NCBI RefSeq assembly: GCF_014529535.1
Contig: NW_023503375.1
Coordinates: forward strand, 4,089,620 to 4,153,619
From: Bradysia coprophila
Lineage: Eukaryota; Arthropoda; Insecta; Diptera; Sciaridae
DNA length: 64,000 bases
Reading direction: 5' to 3'
The translations under genes were made by a program, and so were the position numbers. This document shows positions 34,757 to 44,110 of this stretch, piece after piece. How positions within the stretch are numbered: the first letter of the stretch is position 1; each line of letters starts with the position of its first letter. The notes beneath the pieces are model-generated. The model was given only the letters and a program-made list of their open reading frames with translations, was not told the origin of the DNA and did no database searches.

Positions 34757-37693
34757 ATGAGTTCCATCGGTGAATTACCGATATTTCTGAACGACGAATT
34801 TGATAGTGTAACGAAATTTTGTAAGTCGTCCGCTGCTCTGATAGACGGACTACGTGTTTTTCAAGTAAATTTTAGAAGCATAAAAGATTTGAATCGGTTC
34901 GACTTGTTTGTAAGCTTCGTGGGAAAATTTCCCAGTATCTATGATGTGATTATTATTGGAGAATCCTGGATAGGAGTTGATGAAGAAGATCTTTACGTTT
35001 TGCCGGGCTATAACGCTTGTTTTGCGTCTAAAAATGGCTTTGGTGGTGGCTTAGCTGTCTTTGTTCTGGACAGTTTGAGTTTTTCGGTTGATGAGATCGT
35101 CAGTACTTCCTTTTTTTCCATTTCTTTGACTGTTCGTTTGCCGGCGAACGACATAGCTTCCAAGTTTAAGATTCATTCCTACTACAGGCCTCCTGTTGAA
35201 TCTAATGCAGATGAGTTTCTTGACCACTTGGCAAAAGCCATTGATGAAGATAAGTTCGGTATGATAGCAGGCGATTTAAACATTGACATGTTGAGTAACA
35301 GTCTTCGCCGTGTGTCTTCAGTCAAACGACGCTATGCCAACATTTTGGAGAGTTGTAACTATGCCATTGGTAATAACAAGGTGACTAGGCCACAAAGTAA
35401 GACGATGCTAGACCATGCAGTTTTTAATTGTGACAAGGCTGTCACCTTCCACTGTGCAACTATTGCACATCAATACAGTGACCACAACGTCGTTATCTCT
35501 ACTGTGCCACTCCCGGCAAGTGACAAGTATGTCTATGTCACCAAAACTGTCACCGATTATGATAAAGTCACTGCTAAACTTTCACAGCTTTATGATCCGG
35601 CAGCTTTGCCTCAGTCGGATGATGTCAATGTGCTTTATTCTTTCTTTTCTTCTTCTTTCAAATCAACGGTTTCCCAATACTCCTGCGCCAGGAAACTTAG
35701 GGTTAAAAGAAAGCACTTGAACTGTCCGTTTATGAATGAACACCTTGAGTATTTGACTCGAAAGATTGGTAACTTGAGGAGAAAGATTAAGAAGAAGCGT
35801 CGTTCGCGGCTCGATTTCTCTCACCTAGACAGCAAACTTGAAGTACTGAAGGTTGAATTTGAGAGGTACCGGACTCAGTACAAAGAGTGTTATTACGAAG
35901 ACTTGTTCAGGGAATGCGATGATTCCAGGCGCATGTGGAAGAATATAAACGGTCTATTGGGTAGATCGAAACGTAAAAAGCAAACGGTTTCTCTGAGGAG
36001 TAATGGATCGGCCATTAGTGAAAGCTTGGTATCTCGATATTTTAACGAGTTTTTCGCGAAGGTGGGTGAAGATTTAGCCGATAGTATTCCGGCGACTGAT
36101 CAAGATGATCTAAATGAGTTTAACACTTTGACGGATAATCCGTTGTCCATTTTTTTTGACCCTGTGACTGACGATGAAATCGTGGCGATTATTGCCAAGA
36201 TGGAAGTAGACAAGGCTCCAGGACACGATGGGATATCGGTTGGTTCCTTAAAGTGTTGTTCGTCCGCGATTGCACCATTTTTGTGCGATATATTCAATCT
36301 CTGTTTATTCTATGGCAAGTATCCTGACGGGCTTAAGGTTGCCTTGGTCGTGCCTGCTTATAAAAAGGGTTTGGAAGATGAAGTAGGAAACTATCGACCA
36401 ATTTCGCTGCTACCAGCGGTTAATAAGATTTTAGAAATTGTCATTCAACGCGCTCTCACTCGCTTCCTCAAGAGTTGCAACTTTTTCAATGTACGCCAGT
36501 ATGGATTTAGGGATGGGAGCGGTACGCACACTGCTTTGTTTGAGCTGATCAATGTGATTAATAAGGACATTGATGATAAGAAGGTGGTCTCTGGACTGTT
36601 TATAGACCTGTCCAAAGCGTTTGACACAGTTGTCCACAAGCTGCTTCTCATCAAGTTAGAGCGTGCTGGGGTGAGGGGTGTTGCACACGATTTGATCAGA
36701 AGCTATCTGACCGATAGAAAGCAGTGCACGGTGTGTAATGGAGTCACTAGTCCGTTGGTTGATGTGACGATCGGTGTTCCGCAAGGTGGCGTCCTGTCAC
36801 CTTTGCTTTTTGTAGTGTTCATTAACGATTTTTTCAAGCTGCCGATCCATTCCACTCCCTTCGGATTTGCCGACGATACGAATATGTTCGTCTCTTCTGC
36901 AGTCGTCGCTCAAAACGTTTCCGATCTATCCGAAGACTTGCGGGTTGTTGCTGAGTATTTCCGTTTGAACAAGCTTACTCTCAACCTGAATAAGACGAAG
37001 CTGGTTCACTTTCGCAAGCCTCATGTGAAGGTTGACGGTCAGCCAGTTTTAACCTTTAACGGCGTTGAGATTAATGTTTTTTCCTCGGTCAAATGTCTCG
37101 GCTTGACTCTTGATCAGTTTGTGAGTTGGGACGATCACATTTCCAATTTGTGTTCGATTGTGTCCAAGCGAATTGGAGTACTTAAGCGTCTACGCTTCTT
37201 GCCCAAAAAGATCCTTCGCCTGATATACTTTTCTACTGTTCATTGCCATTTGACGTATTGTGTTGGCGTGTGGGGTTCTGCCAAAAAGTCATTGATTGAA
37301 AGGCTTCACGGTTTGCACAAGAGAGCGCTAAAAGCCACCCACCGACTGCCATTGAGGTACCCAACTGAGCGTCTTTTTGGCGAGCAATTTCCGAATGTAT
37401 TAACGGTACAGCGTATGTACGAATACGCGGTCTGCAAATTCGTTTTTTGTTGCATCAATGATCTGAAACATCACTCGCTGCAGTTCTCGGACAATCTTAA
37501 TTGCTACCAAACAAGGTATTCATACTTGCTGAAGAAACCTAAGATTTCGTCGAACTATGGTAAACGTTGCCTGCTTTATTCTGGTCCGACTCTATTTAAT
37601 GGCCTTCCGCCAACGATCAGAAATTCACTTACCCTCAATCAATTTTGTCGTTCGTTGAAAGCGTATTTACTGACGCGACTCGATTCTAATTAA
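34757..37693 (+). CDS. Retrotransposon ORF2: AP endonuclease plus reverse transcriptase
   Basis: 978 residues. The N-terminal quarter is an APE-type endonuclease: VNFRSI, IIGESW, IAGDLNID and a C-terminal SDHNVV. The reverse transcriptase follows (about residues 470-750), with APGHDGI, YRPISLLP, IDLSKAFDTV, GVPQGGVLSPLLF and the catalytic FADD. The C-terminal region (LKRLRFLPKKILRLIYFS ... YCVGVWG) is as usual for CR1-like elements. No stop or frameshift. The protein nicks target DNA and primes reverse transcription at the nick. It has a far higher GC and more balanced codon use than flanking sequence. Confidence 0.93.
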   Translation: MSSIGELPIFLNDEFDSVTKFCKSSAALIDGLRVFQVNFRSIKDLNRFDLFVSFVGKFPSIYDVIIIGESWIGVDEEDLYVLPGYNACFASKNGFGGGLAVFVLDSLSFSVDEIVSTSFFSISLTVRLPANDIASKFKIHSYYRPPVESNADEFLDHLAKAIDEDKFGMIAGDLNIDMLSNSLRRVSSVKRRYANILESCNYAIGNNKVTRPQSKTMLDHAVFNCDKAVTFHCATIAHQYSDHNVVISTVPLPASDKYVYVTKTVTDYDKVTAKLSQLYDPAALPQSDDVNVLYSFFSSSFKSTVSQYSCARKLRVKRKHLNCPFMNEHLEYLTRKIGNLRRKIKKKRRSRLDFSHLDSKLEVLKVEFERYRTQYKECYYEDLFRECDDSRRMWKNINGLLGRSKRKKQTVSLRSNGSAISESLVSRYFNEFFAKVGEDLADSIPATDQDDLNEFNTLTDNPLSIFFDPVTDDEIVAIIAKMEVDKAPGHDGISVGSLKCCSSAIAPFLCDIFNLCLFYGKYPDGLKVALVVPAYKKGLEDEVGNYRPISLLPAVNKILEIVIQRALTRFLKSCNFFNVRQYGFRDGSGTHTALFELINVINKDIDDKKVVSGLFIDLSKAFDTVVHKLLLIKLERAGVRGVAHDLIRSYLTDRKQCTVCNGVTSPLVDVTIGVPQGGVLSPLLFVVFINDFFKLPIHSTPFGFADDTNMFVSSAVVAQNVSDLSEDLRVVAEYFRLNKLTLNLNKTKLVHFRKPHVKVDGQPVLTFNGVEINVFSSVKCLGLTLDQFVSWDDHISNLCSIVSKRIGVLKRLRFLPKKILRLIYFSTVHCHLTYCVGVWGSAKKSLIERLHGLHKRALKATHRLPLRYPTERLFGEQFPNVLTVQRMYEYAVCKFVFCCINDLKHHSLQFSDNLNCYQTRYSYLLKKPKISSNYGKRCLLYSGPTLFNGLPPTIRNSLTLNQFCRSLKAYLLTRLDSN

Positions 37694-38133
37694 AGTAAAT
37701 CAGCTGTAAACGAAAATCACGATCGAATAAAGAGCAAATATCACTTCTATCTGTTTAAGAATTTAATATGAAGATTTAAGATACAACCATCACCTCATGG
37801 TACTTTTCGCCTTGCTAGCTGTCCTTGTTGTCTAGATTTATATCAACTTTATTAATTTGATTTTATGTTAAACTGTTGTAGCTCCTTAGAATTGTAACGC
37901 ATACTGGAGCTACGCTGTGTGTTTAATGTTAGAAGTTTTTTCTTGGAAATAAATGAAATTGAAATTGAAAAAATTGATGAAAGTGAAGATAGCGAAAACT
38001 ATACGTATGACGAGGTGCGAGCAATTTTGCGCTATGCATTAAAATCAAGTGAGAGTTAAATAGTTCAGTTTTATTCGTTTTCCACCAGACTGAGTCGAAC
38101 AGCTAACTAGGAAAGAAGTAAAAATCATTCAGT

Positions 38134-38598
38134 ATGAACTCAGAACCAAAACCAATTTTGAAAGTAAAATCAACATTTGTGAAAAATAAAATGAAAAAGA
38201 CAAAGCTTCAATGTCCATGCATCCGCTTCATTTTAACAATAATGAAAAATAAGAAACAAAGTACAGGTGTTTCTACAACGAGCGTCACCGATCGAGTTGC
38301 AGCTGAAGTAGATAAGAAAACAAGATTAGAGTCTGCTCTCAAAGTGACTAAAAAGTCGCGTGTTATTCGCTTGCCAAAAATTGGACGCACTGTACCATTT
38401 CTCATGAGTTTATTCAACGATCTATCAACCACAAGTACAGTGCGTATGGATACGAGCGAGATAGCAAGAGCAGTAAATGTTATTTTAAAAGTCAAAAGGG
38501 ACTTGGACGGCGGCAAACAGTGGACTGGAAAAATGGATATTAAAAACTTATACTTGAAGCTGTACAAGTCAGGCCTAGTTTTATATCATAAGAAATAA
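38134..38598 (+). CDS. Small basic virus-module protein, pX-like (154 aa)
   Basis: Intact ORF with AATAAA shortly downstream (38643, 38660). The N-terminal half is Lys-rich. Then come RVIRLPKIGRTVPFL, a hydrophobic helix, AVNVILKVKRDLDGGK, and a C-terminal tail NLYLKLYKSGLVLYHKK. The P-K-x-G ... PFL ... avn ... LYLK-YKSG-LYLK pattern matches what I remember of small Maverick/Polinton-adjacent or adintovirus-like proteins, normally with GLYLKPYK repeats. Function in that setting is thought to be DNA condensation or capsid-associated; here it is inference. It follows the split zinc-finger gene by 75 bp, consistent with one ancestral unit. Confidence 0.5.
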   Translation: MNSEPKPILKVKSTFVKNKMKKTKLQCPCIRFILTIMKNKKQSTGVSTTSVTDRVAAEVDKKTRLESALKVTKKSRVIRLPKIGRTVPFLMSLFNDLSTTSTVRMDTSEIARAVNVILKVKRDLDGGKQWTGKMDIKNLYLKLYKSGLVLYHKK

Positions 38599-38751
38599 AC
38601 TATTTTCAATTATTCACTGTAATCCGTACAACTCTGCCTGGAAATAAATGTATCAAAAATAAATCTTGTGTTTTTTTTTTAGTTTCCTGGGAATCTATAA
38701 TTTTATTTAATAAAATTTCTTCTGTTTCTCGTCATACTCTACCCGCTTGTG

Positions 38752-39216
38752 CTCGTCATTCACTCCAACTCCTCCTACGACTCATCCACTTCTCCTGCTC
38801 CTCATCCACTTCTCCTGCTCCTCATCCACTCCTCCTGCTCCTCATACACTCCTACTGCTCTTCATTCACTCCTCATTAAACCACTACTGCTCCTCATTAA
38901 CTCCTGCTGCTCCTCCTCCTGCTCCTCATACACTCCTACTGCTCCTCATTCACTCCTCTTGCTCCTCATCCACTCCTTTTGCTCCTCATTCACTCCTCTT
39001 GCTCCTCATCCACTCCTCCTGCTCCTCATCCCTTCCTACTGCTCCTCATCCACTCCTCATTAACTTTTCCTGCTTCTCATTAACTCCTCCTGCTCCTCAT
39101 CCACTCCTCCTGCTCCTCATACACTCCTACTGCTCCTCATCCACTCCTCATTAACTCCTCCTGCTCCTCATCCACTTCTCCTGCTCCTCATCCACTCCTC
39201 CTGCTCCTCATCCAAT
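38752..39216. repeat. 20-bp minisatellite (TCCTGCTCCTCATCCACTCC)
   Basis: About 20 pyrimidine-rich copies with the core CTCCTGCTCCTCATCCACTC; several copies are shortened. Strong strand asymmetry (almost no purines on the plus strand). Confidence 0.93.
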
Positions 39217-39749
39217 CCTAACGTCTAAGTGCGAAAATTTTGCATTGACACGAAGGATTATTTATGTATGGACGCTAATTTTTTTTACATGCGAGAATGA
39301 ATGGGTCAAATAAATGTTTTGATTTTCGATGAGAAAAATCTGATTGAGGTTCAATAAATGACGATAACGAGGTCACTTTTACTGACTCAACCAATATGCT
39401 AGAGATCATTCAATAAAACCGTTAATTCAATAAAGCCATTAATTCAATAAAACCGTTACCACAACACTCGAGTTGTAGCTTTCGACACGTGTGGTATCTT
39501 TTTCAATCACGTGTCTGACACGTGACCATTTTATTACGTATAACACGTGTGTATTTCTAGCGTGGGAAAAAAAATAGAAAAAGTTGATCGAAAGTGACTA
39601 CTCGTCTACTATAGACTACCTTTCGTTGCTTGTTTATGTTTCTTCTTATCTTTTTGCTTTGTGATCCTTTTTCTTGCATTTAAATGATTAATTTCTTACG
39701 CTTAATTTGATTTATTGAATTTATTTATGTTTATGTTTATATCTTTGAT
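39217..39749. other. Intergenic region
   Basis: No gene supported. ACACGTGT-like motifs cluster at 39485-39555 (four occurrences of ACACGTG or CACGTGT), an E-box-like grouping of unknown meaning. Confidence 0.4.
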
Positions 39750-39835
39750 ATCATGTCCGGAGCGATAACGGAGGACTTGACGCAGTCTAACTTCCAAAAA
39801 AAGAACGAAGAAAATTTTTTGAGACGCGGCAACTA

Positions 39836-39985
39836 CACTCACGGAATTTTGAAAACCGACACATTTTCTGTTCTGTGTTTTACTGGTTTTTTGTGAATTT
39901 TGCATGTATTTTTATATGGAGAAAACAGAAACTCAAGTAAAACACAGAAACAGAAAATTTGTCGGTTTTCAGAATTCCGCGAGTG
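39836..39985. mobile_element. 150-bp TA-flanked MITE
   Basis: Termini CACTCACGGAATTTTGAAAA and complement of CACTCGCGGAATTCTGAAAA, bounded by TA on both sides. Copy 3 of the host repeat (55110) lacks it, showing the empty site. A diverged sister lies at 47999-48150. Confidence 0.87.
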
Positions 39986-40209
39986 TATGTATAGGCGAGA
40001 TTTCTACTTTCGCCAAAATGTCCAATATCGCAACCAAATTATTTTTAAAATATTCTCACTTGAAATACAAAGAAAATGAGCTATCACACGCCTACCAAAG
40101 TGCTCAGGAACCGGAGATATTGCGATTTCCAAGTCGTCATTTTGAGTACAAATACATGAAAAATGGCGTAGTCCAAACAATCAAAATCTTTCAACTTACT
40201 CTGTATGTT

Positions 40210-40210
<1 letters not shown>

Positions 40211-40244
<34 letters not shown>
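40211..40244. repeat. (CTAT)n microsatellite
   Basis: Eight to nine copies of CTAT; copy 3 of the composite repeat has CTAT/CTGT at the same place (55332-55373). Confidence 0.93.
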
Positions 40245-40309
40245 CGGAAAGTAGTCAGCCAAACTCCGTGAAACTTTGCAGGAACCTTAGTCAGGCCATT
40301 AGAACTTAA

Positions 40310-41085
40310 GAGGCATCGGCACTTTTTCCTACCACAAAACCTGAAAAAACGACCCGAAAACTGTCGATGTATCTCTTAGGAAGTCATATAAAATGATTCG
40401 AATATGTTTCAGAAAGGTAATTTGGACTTTCACCGTTGGAATTGCAGTCTTACATTTTCCAGAAATTAATAAAATTTTAATAAAATAATGAAATTAAAGT
40501 ACCTCTGTTTTGAGCTACAATTTTCACAAAACTGCTCACTTTCCTGACAACACCAAAAATATCACAACACAAGAGCGTACTATATAAAATACTGTCACTG
40601 ATTCGGTTGGAATTGCGGTCACAAATTTTTAAAATAAATCTTTAAATTTCACAAATGTTAAAAAACAAACTGCAATAGGTTTAAGCATTATCAAAATATA
40701 ATAAATGGCGCCACACTAAATCGAATCATTTCCGAAAAATGATTCCAAAAATGATGTCATTTCGATGAAAATGCTACTTTCAGTAAAGTGGACATATAAG
40801 CAGCCAAATTTTTGATCTAAATAACAAAATAAATTTTTGATAATTTAAACGATTTCAGCCTTTGTTATACGCTGATTACCAGTGCATACATTGTAGAAAT
40901 TGATTTCAGCAAATAAATGACAGAAAATCTACATATTTAAGTCAAAATTGTGTGTGTTCAAATTTAAATTATTGCGCTTTTCCGAATTTCCTAGTTGTTT
41001 TGAGTTGTGATCGTTGGATGGAGCAAGTATCAATTGTTAAGAAGAATCATGTTGGAGTGTGTCTTGGGAGGAACAATTATGCCTC
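40310..41085. mobile_element. 776-bp TTAA-flanked MITE
   Basis: TTAA at 40306-40309 and 41086-41089. Termini GAGGCATCGGCAC and ATGCCTC. The host repeat continues on both sides, so the insertion is clean. Same terminal consensus as 12711-13120 and 21881-22299, but with a longer, less symmetric interior and no transposase. Confidence 0.83.
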
Positions 41086-41140
41086 TTAAGTTTCATTCAT
41101 CATTATCACAGGAAAAATCAGAATTTTGTGGAATTTGAAT

Positions 41141-42989
41141 TTGAGGTGAACGATTCGATGAAAAAGTGAACCAAAAAATACATTTCAACGCTTCCCTGTA
41201 TGAAAATGACGTTAAAAAGACCTTCGCACTTTCCATTTTGAATTTCGCCCGCACTTACGGCGTGAATTAATTAATTTTCGGAACAATTTCTCTCATATAA
41301 AAATGTACAGCCATTTTGTGATGGAAATGTTTTGATGATGTGTTGTGATTATTGTTGTGACTAGCACTGTTTCCCGGCCTTCGGCCGGGTCGTGCTGATT
41401 CCAGGAGTATTACTCAAAATAAAGTTTCGTTACTTGTGAAACTATCAACCCAAAGTGTCGTATCACATGCATCTGATCAATATCTCTAATATTAGAAAGG
41501 AAAATTACAAGTTGAATTGTATTATTTTCTTTTACAAAAATATCTGAGATCTGAGATAAACTATTCTATTTTTATCTAACGAGAAAACCGATACAAAGCC
41601 GAAAAGATGCACTTTACTTGCGGAAAACTTCCGAAATACATAAAGCCTGCAAGGTCGTGGAAATATAATTACATGTAAGTAGTTTTGGGGCATCAAGGGT
41701 CTTGTGGGGTGAAAGTTCATTTAAACTGAGATATGAGCAGTTGGAAAATGGGTAAACATTTTTCAATTTCGGTGAACTCTTAATGATTCCTCTTCATGCA
41801 AAATACAACGACAACATCCTTTCTTATGATAATTACTGATATCAGGATTCCAGCACCACCAACCATACATGGGTAGTGACACACATTTAATGGACCTTTG
41901 GAGTGAAAATTTGAGACTTGCTTCCTCCACTCAAACAATTTCGTGCACAGGAAAGATTTGGCCAAAATACGTGTTGTACTTACTTTTTAGGAATCAGAGT
42001 GTCACATAGTGTGACATAGTGTCAAAGTTCGCCCATCTTGGTTTTCTTTGTTTTTGATAAAGAAATAATGAAAAAATTCATTCGGATTCTAGTGCTTAAC
42101 ACCTAACGTGGCGCATAAAAATAGGTCCACTGTAAAATGCGTCTGACTTCGGCAAGGCCGTTATCAAAAGAATCCCTTGACACATATGCTGTAGAAATAA
42201 TTGTTCTGCATTTTAGAAAAAGGATTATAAAAATATAAAAATCATTGAAAGTACAAAACGTCCAAATCTAGGCTATAGTTTCATTGAAATTGACAATGAA
42301 AAATGATAATTGAAACAACAAATACTCAAGCTTGGATTCGATGGTGAAAAATAAGAAATGACCGCAAGAACATAAAAATGGATCGCAAAAATTAAAGAAT
42401 TGATCGATATAAAATAGAATAAGTGATCGAAAACTGTCACAGTGATCAATTTTTATACTTTTTAGCGATCAATTCTGTATTTGCGACCAGCGATACAACA
42501 CCAACTGGGTTTTAATTCAGTTTTCAATTCCTTGCGGTGTTAATCGCTTCGAATATTAACTCGTTCCCGAACACCGGACTGCCAAAAATGTAAGGCCATC
42601 GAATACATTTGTCTCTTGCCTTTATTATAAAAGATGTACAGAGAATTTGTTTATAAGAATTTTAGATCAGTTGCTGAGAATTTAAATGTTCAGCGAACAC
42701 GCCCACAATTTGTGGGAAATATTGTCCTCACTTTTAAGGGTATTTAGTGTAACCCTAATTATTACATTCATTTTAACGTTATTATTATCCCTTTGTTCGT
42801 GTCTTATTTCCCAATATTCTTTCGCTCGGGGATTTAAATTAAATCCTAAAAAAGATTTTGTAAATTTTGTCGCGAAAACGTTTTGAAAAACACACTCTTA
42901 GGTTCTGCTAGCTGATTCATCTGAGACGGATTTTGAAAAAATAAATGAGATTCAAATGTAGTTTTCGAAAAATGGCGTTAGTTGACGTT
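41141..42989. other. Intergenic region
   Basis: No gene supported. A small GC-rich hairpin (CCCGGCCTTCGGCCGGG) lies near 41373-41389. Otherwise AT-rich. Confidence 0.45.
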
Positions 42990-43380
42990 TTTCAAAATCG
43001 CCTTGTACTGCCTAACATGCCGTTCCATCGGAAGCCGATTTTGAACAACGGCATCTGGGGACTGACCGGCTGATCTGTCGATTCAAAAAACGGCATCGGC
43101 GAGCTGACCCACTGAATTCTCGGAGGCCAATTTTCAAAAGGGCCTCGCTGGGCTGACTGGCTGATCTGTCAGAGGTCGATGTTGAAAAACGGCCTCAGAA
43201 AGCCAACCCGCTGACTTCTCGGAGGCCGATTTCAAAAAATGGCCTCGGAGGACTGACTGGCTGATCTGTTCGAGGCCAAGTTTGAAAATCTGCCTCGGAG
43301 GACTGACCGGATGATTCGTCGGAGGCCGATTTCTAAAAATGGCCTCGAAGGGCTGACCGGCTGACCCCTAGGAGGCCCTT
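42990..43380. repeat. About seven diverged 50-bp repeats
   Basis: GGAGGCCGATTT-like starts at 43221, 43271 and 43321 define a 50-bp period; each unit holds GGCCTCGGAGGGCTGACCGGCTGA-like sequence with a short palindrome (GAGGCC ... GGCCTC). GC-rich against an AT-rich background. Confidence 0.83.
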
Positions 43381-43460
43381 TGGTGCTCCGTGGTGCTCCG
43401 TGGTGCTCCGAGGTGCTCCGTGGTGCTCCGAGGTGCTCCGAGGGGCGTCGTGGTGCGCCG
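43381..43460. repeat. 10-bp tandem repeat (NGGTGCTCCG)
   Basis: Six clean units TGGTGCTCCG or AGGTGCTCCG followed by two decayed ones. Confidence 0.93.
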
Positions 43461-43551
43461 ATGTTCAGATTTATATGTATAGAAGTTGGTTGTATTCGGT
43501 CGCAAAATTAAAATTTTTTTGAATATTATGGTTACATGGTGGGCAATTAGA

Positions 43552-43735
43552 AAAATTTGGTCACTTTCGGGGTATGTTGGGTAGCTGGAAATATTTGGTC
43601 ACTTTCAGGGTGTGTTGGGCAGCTGGAAAAATTTTGTCACATTCAGTGTATGTTGGGAAAAATTTGGTCACTTTCAGGGTATGTCTGGCAGCTGGAAATA
43701 TTTGGTCACATTCAGGGTATGTTGGGCAACTGAAT
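43552..43735. repeat. About five 38-bp tandem repeats
   Basis: Units of the form TTTGGTCACTTTCAGGGTATGTTGGGCAGCTGG recur 38 bp apart (GGTCACTTTC at 43559 and 43597), with a shortened unit in the middle. Confidence 0.85.
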
Positions 43736-43736
43736 T

Positions 43737-43840
43737 CAAAATTTCGAATTTCGTCAAATTTTCGATTTTTGTCAAATTTTTGATTCTCGTCAAATTTTCG
43801 AATTTCGTCAAATTTTCGATTTTCGTCAATTTTTTTAATT
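43737..43840. repeat. 18-bp array (GTCAAATTTTCGAATTTC), copy A
   Basis: About six units. The same array occurs inverted at 46355-46485 and direct at 55885-56115, each time next to the sequence TATAAAAAGCAGTGTTGA. Confidence 0.9.
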
Positions 43841-43879
43841 ATAACTGTTCTAAAAAGCAGTGTTGAGTACACTTTTAAA

Positions 43880-44110
43880 ACGACTGATATCCCAACAAAA
43901 ATCTCTTCGAGAAAAGTGTGACGCAGTCTTTGAAGTACAATTTCTAAAATAAATGATATCGCTAAAGTTGACGCTCACAGCTTCGTTACGCAAAAATTAA
44001 ATTTTACACCTAATTAGTTCAAACAAGCTGGCTAAGTTTTTCTCATCATCTACCAAATAATTTTTACCAAAAAAATTTGACTGGAAACAACCAAAATTTT
44101 ACCAAAAAAA
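43880..44110. mobile_element. Half of a GTGACGC-family MITE
   Basis: Begins CTGATATCCCAACAAAAATC and contains AAAGTGTGACGCAGTC and CAGCTTCGTTACGCAA, as do 46105-46325 and 56185-56500. Only one arm is clear. Confidence 0.65.

Larger units (their letters stand above)
33061..37978 (+). mobile_element. Full-length non-LTR retrotransposon, CR1/L2 group
   Basis: About 4.9 kb between GAAAGT repeats. It has a 5'UTR of about 610 bp starting with GACAGTA repeats, ORF1 and ORF2 in different frames with a 136-bp AT-rich gap, and a short GAAATT-type 3' tail rather than a long poly(A). PHD-type ORF1, AP endonuclease and RT without RNase H place it in the CR1/L2 group. Both ORFs are open, so it is either active or recently inserted. 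Confidence 0.88.
32869..38059 (+). pseudogene. C2H2 zinc-finger/acidic-tail gene split by a retrotransposon
   Basis: Left part 32869-33060 encodes one C2H2 finger (CTIC ... HMETMH) followed by a Glu/Ser-rich tail. Right part 37985-38059 continues in the same frame for 24 acidic and then helical residues (ending YALKSSES) to a TAA. The two parts are separated by the non-LTR element at 33061-37978, and GAAAGT (33055-33060 and 37979-37984) is the likely target duplication. The unbroken gene would have encoded about 88 residues. It lies between two pX-like genes, so it probably belonged to the same virus-like module. Confidence 0.6.
39750..41140 (+). repeat. Composite dispersed repeat, copy 1 (interrupted)
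   Basis: Starts ATCATGTCCGGAGCGATAACG and matches 55025 onward and, inverted, 46490-47233. Interrupted by MITEs at 39836-39985 and 40310-41085; after the second, the match resumes at CAGGAAAAATCAGAATTTTGT (41110). Confidence 0.82.

Noticed and set aside
38747..39154. Two overlapping Ser/Leu/Pro-rich ORFs as genes
   Set aside because: They are two frames of the pyrimidine-rich 20-bp minisatellite.
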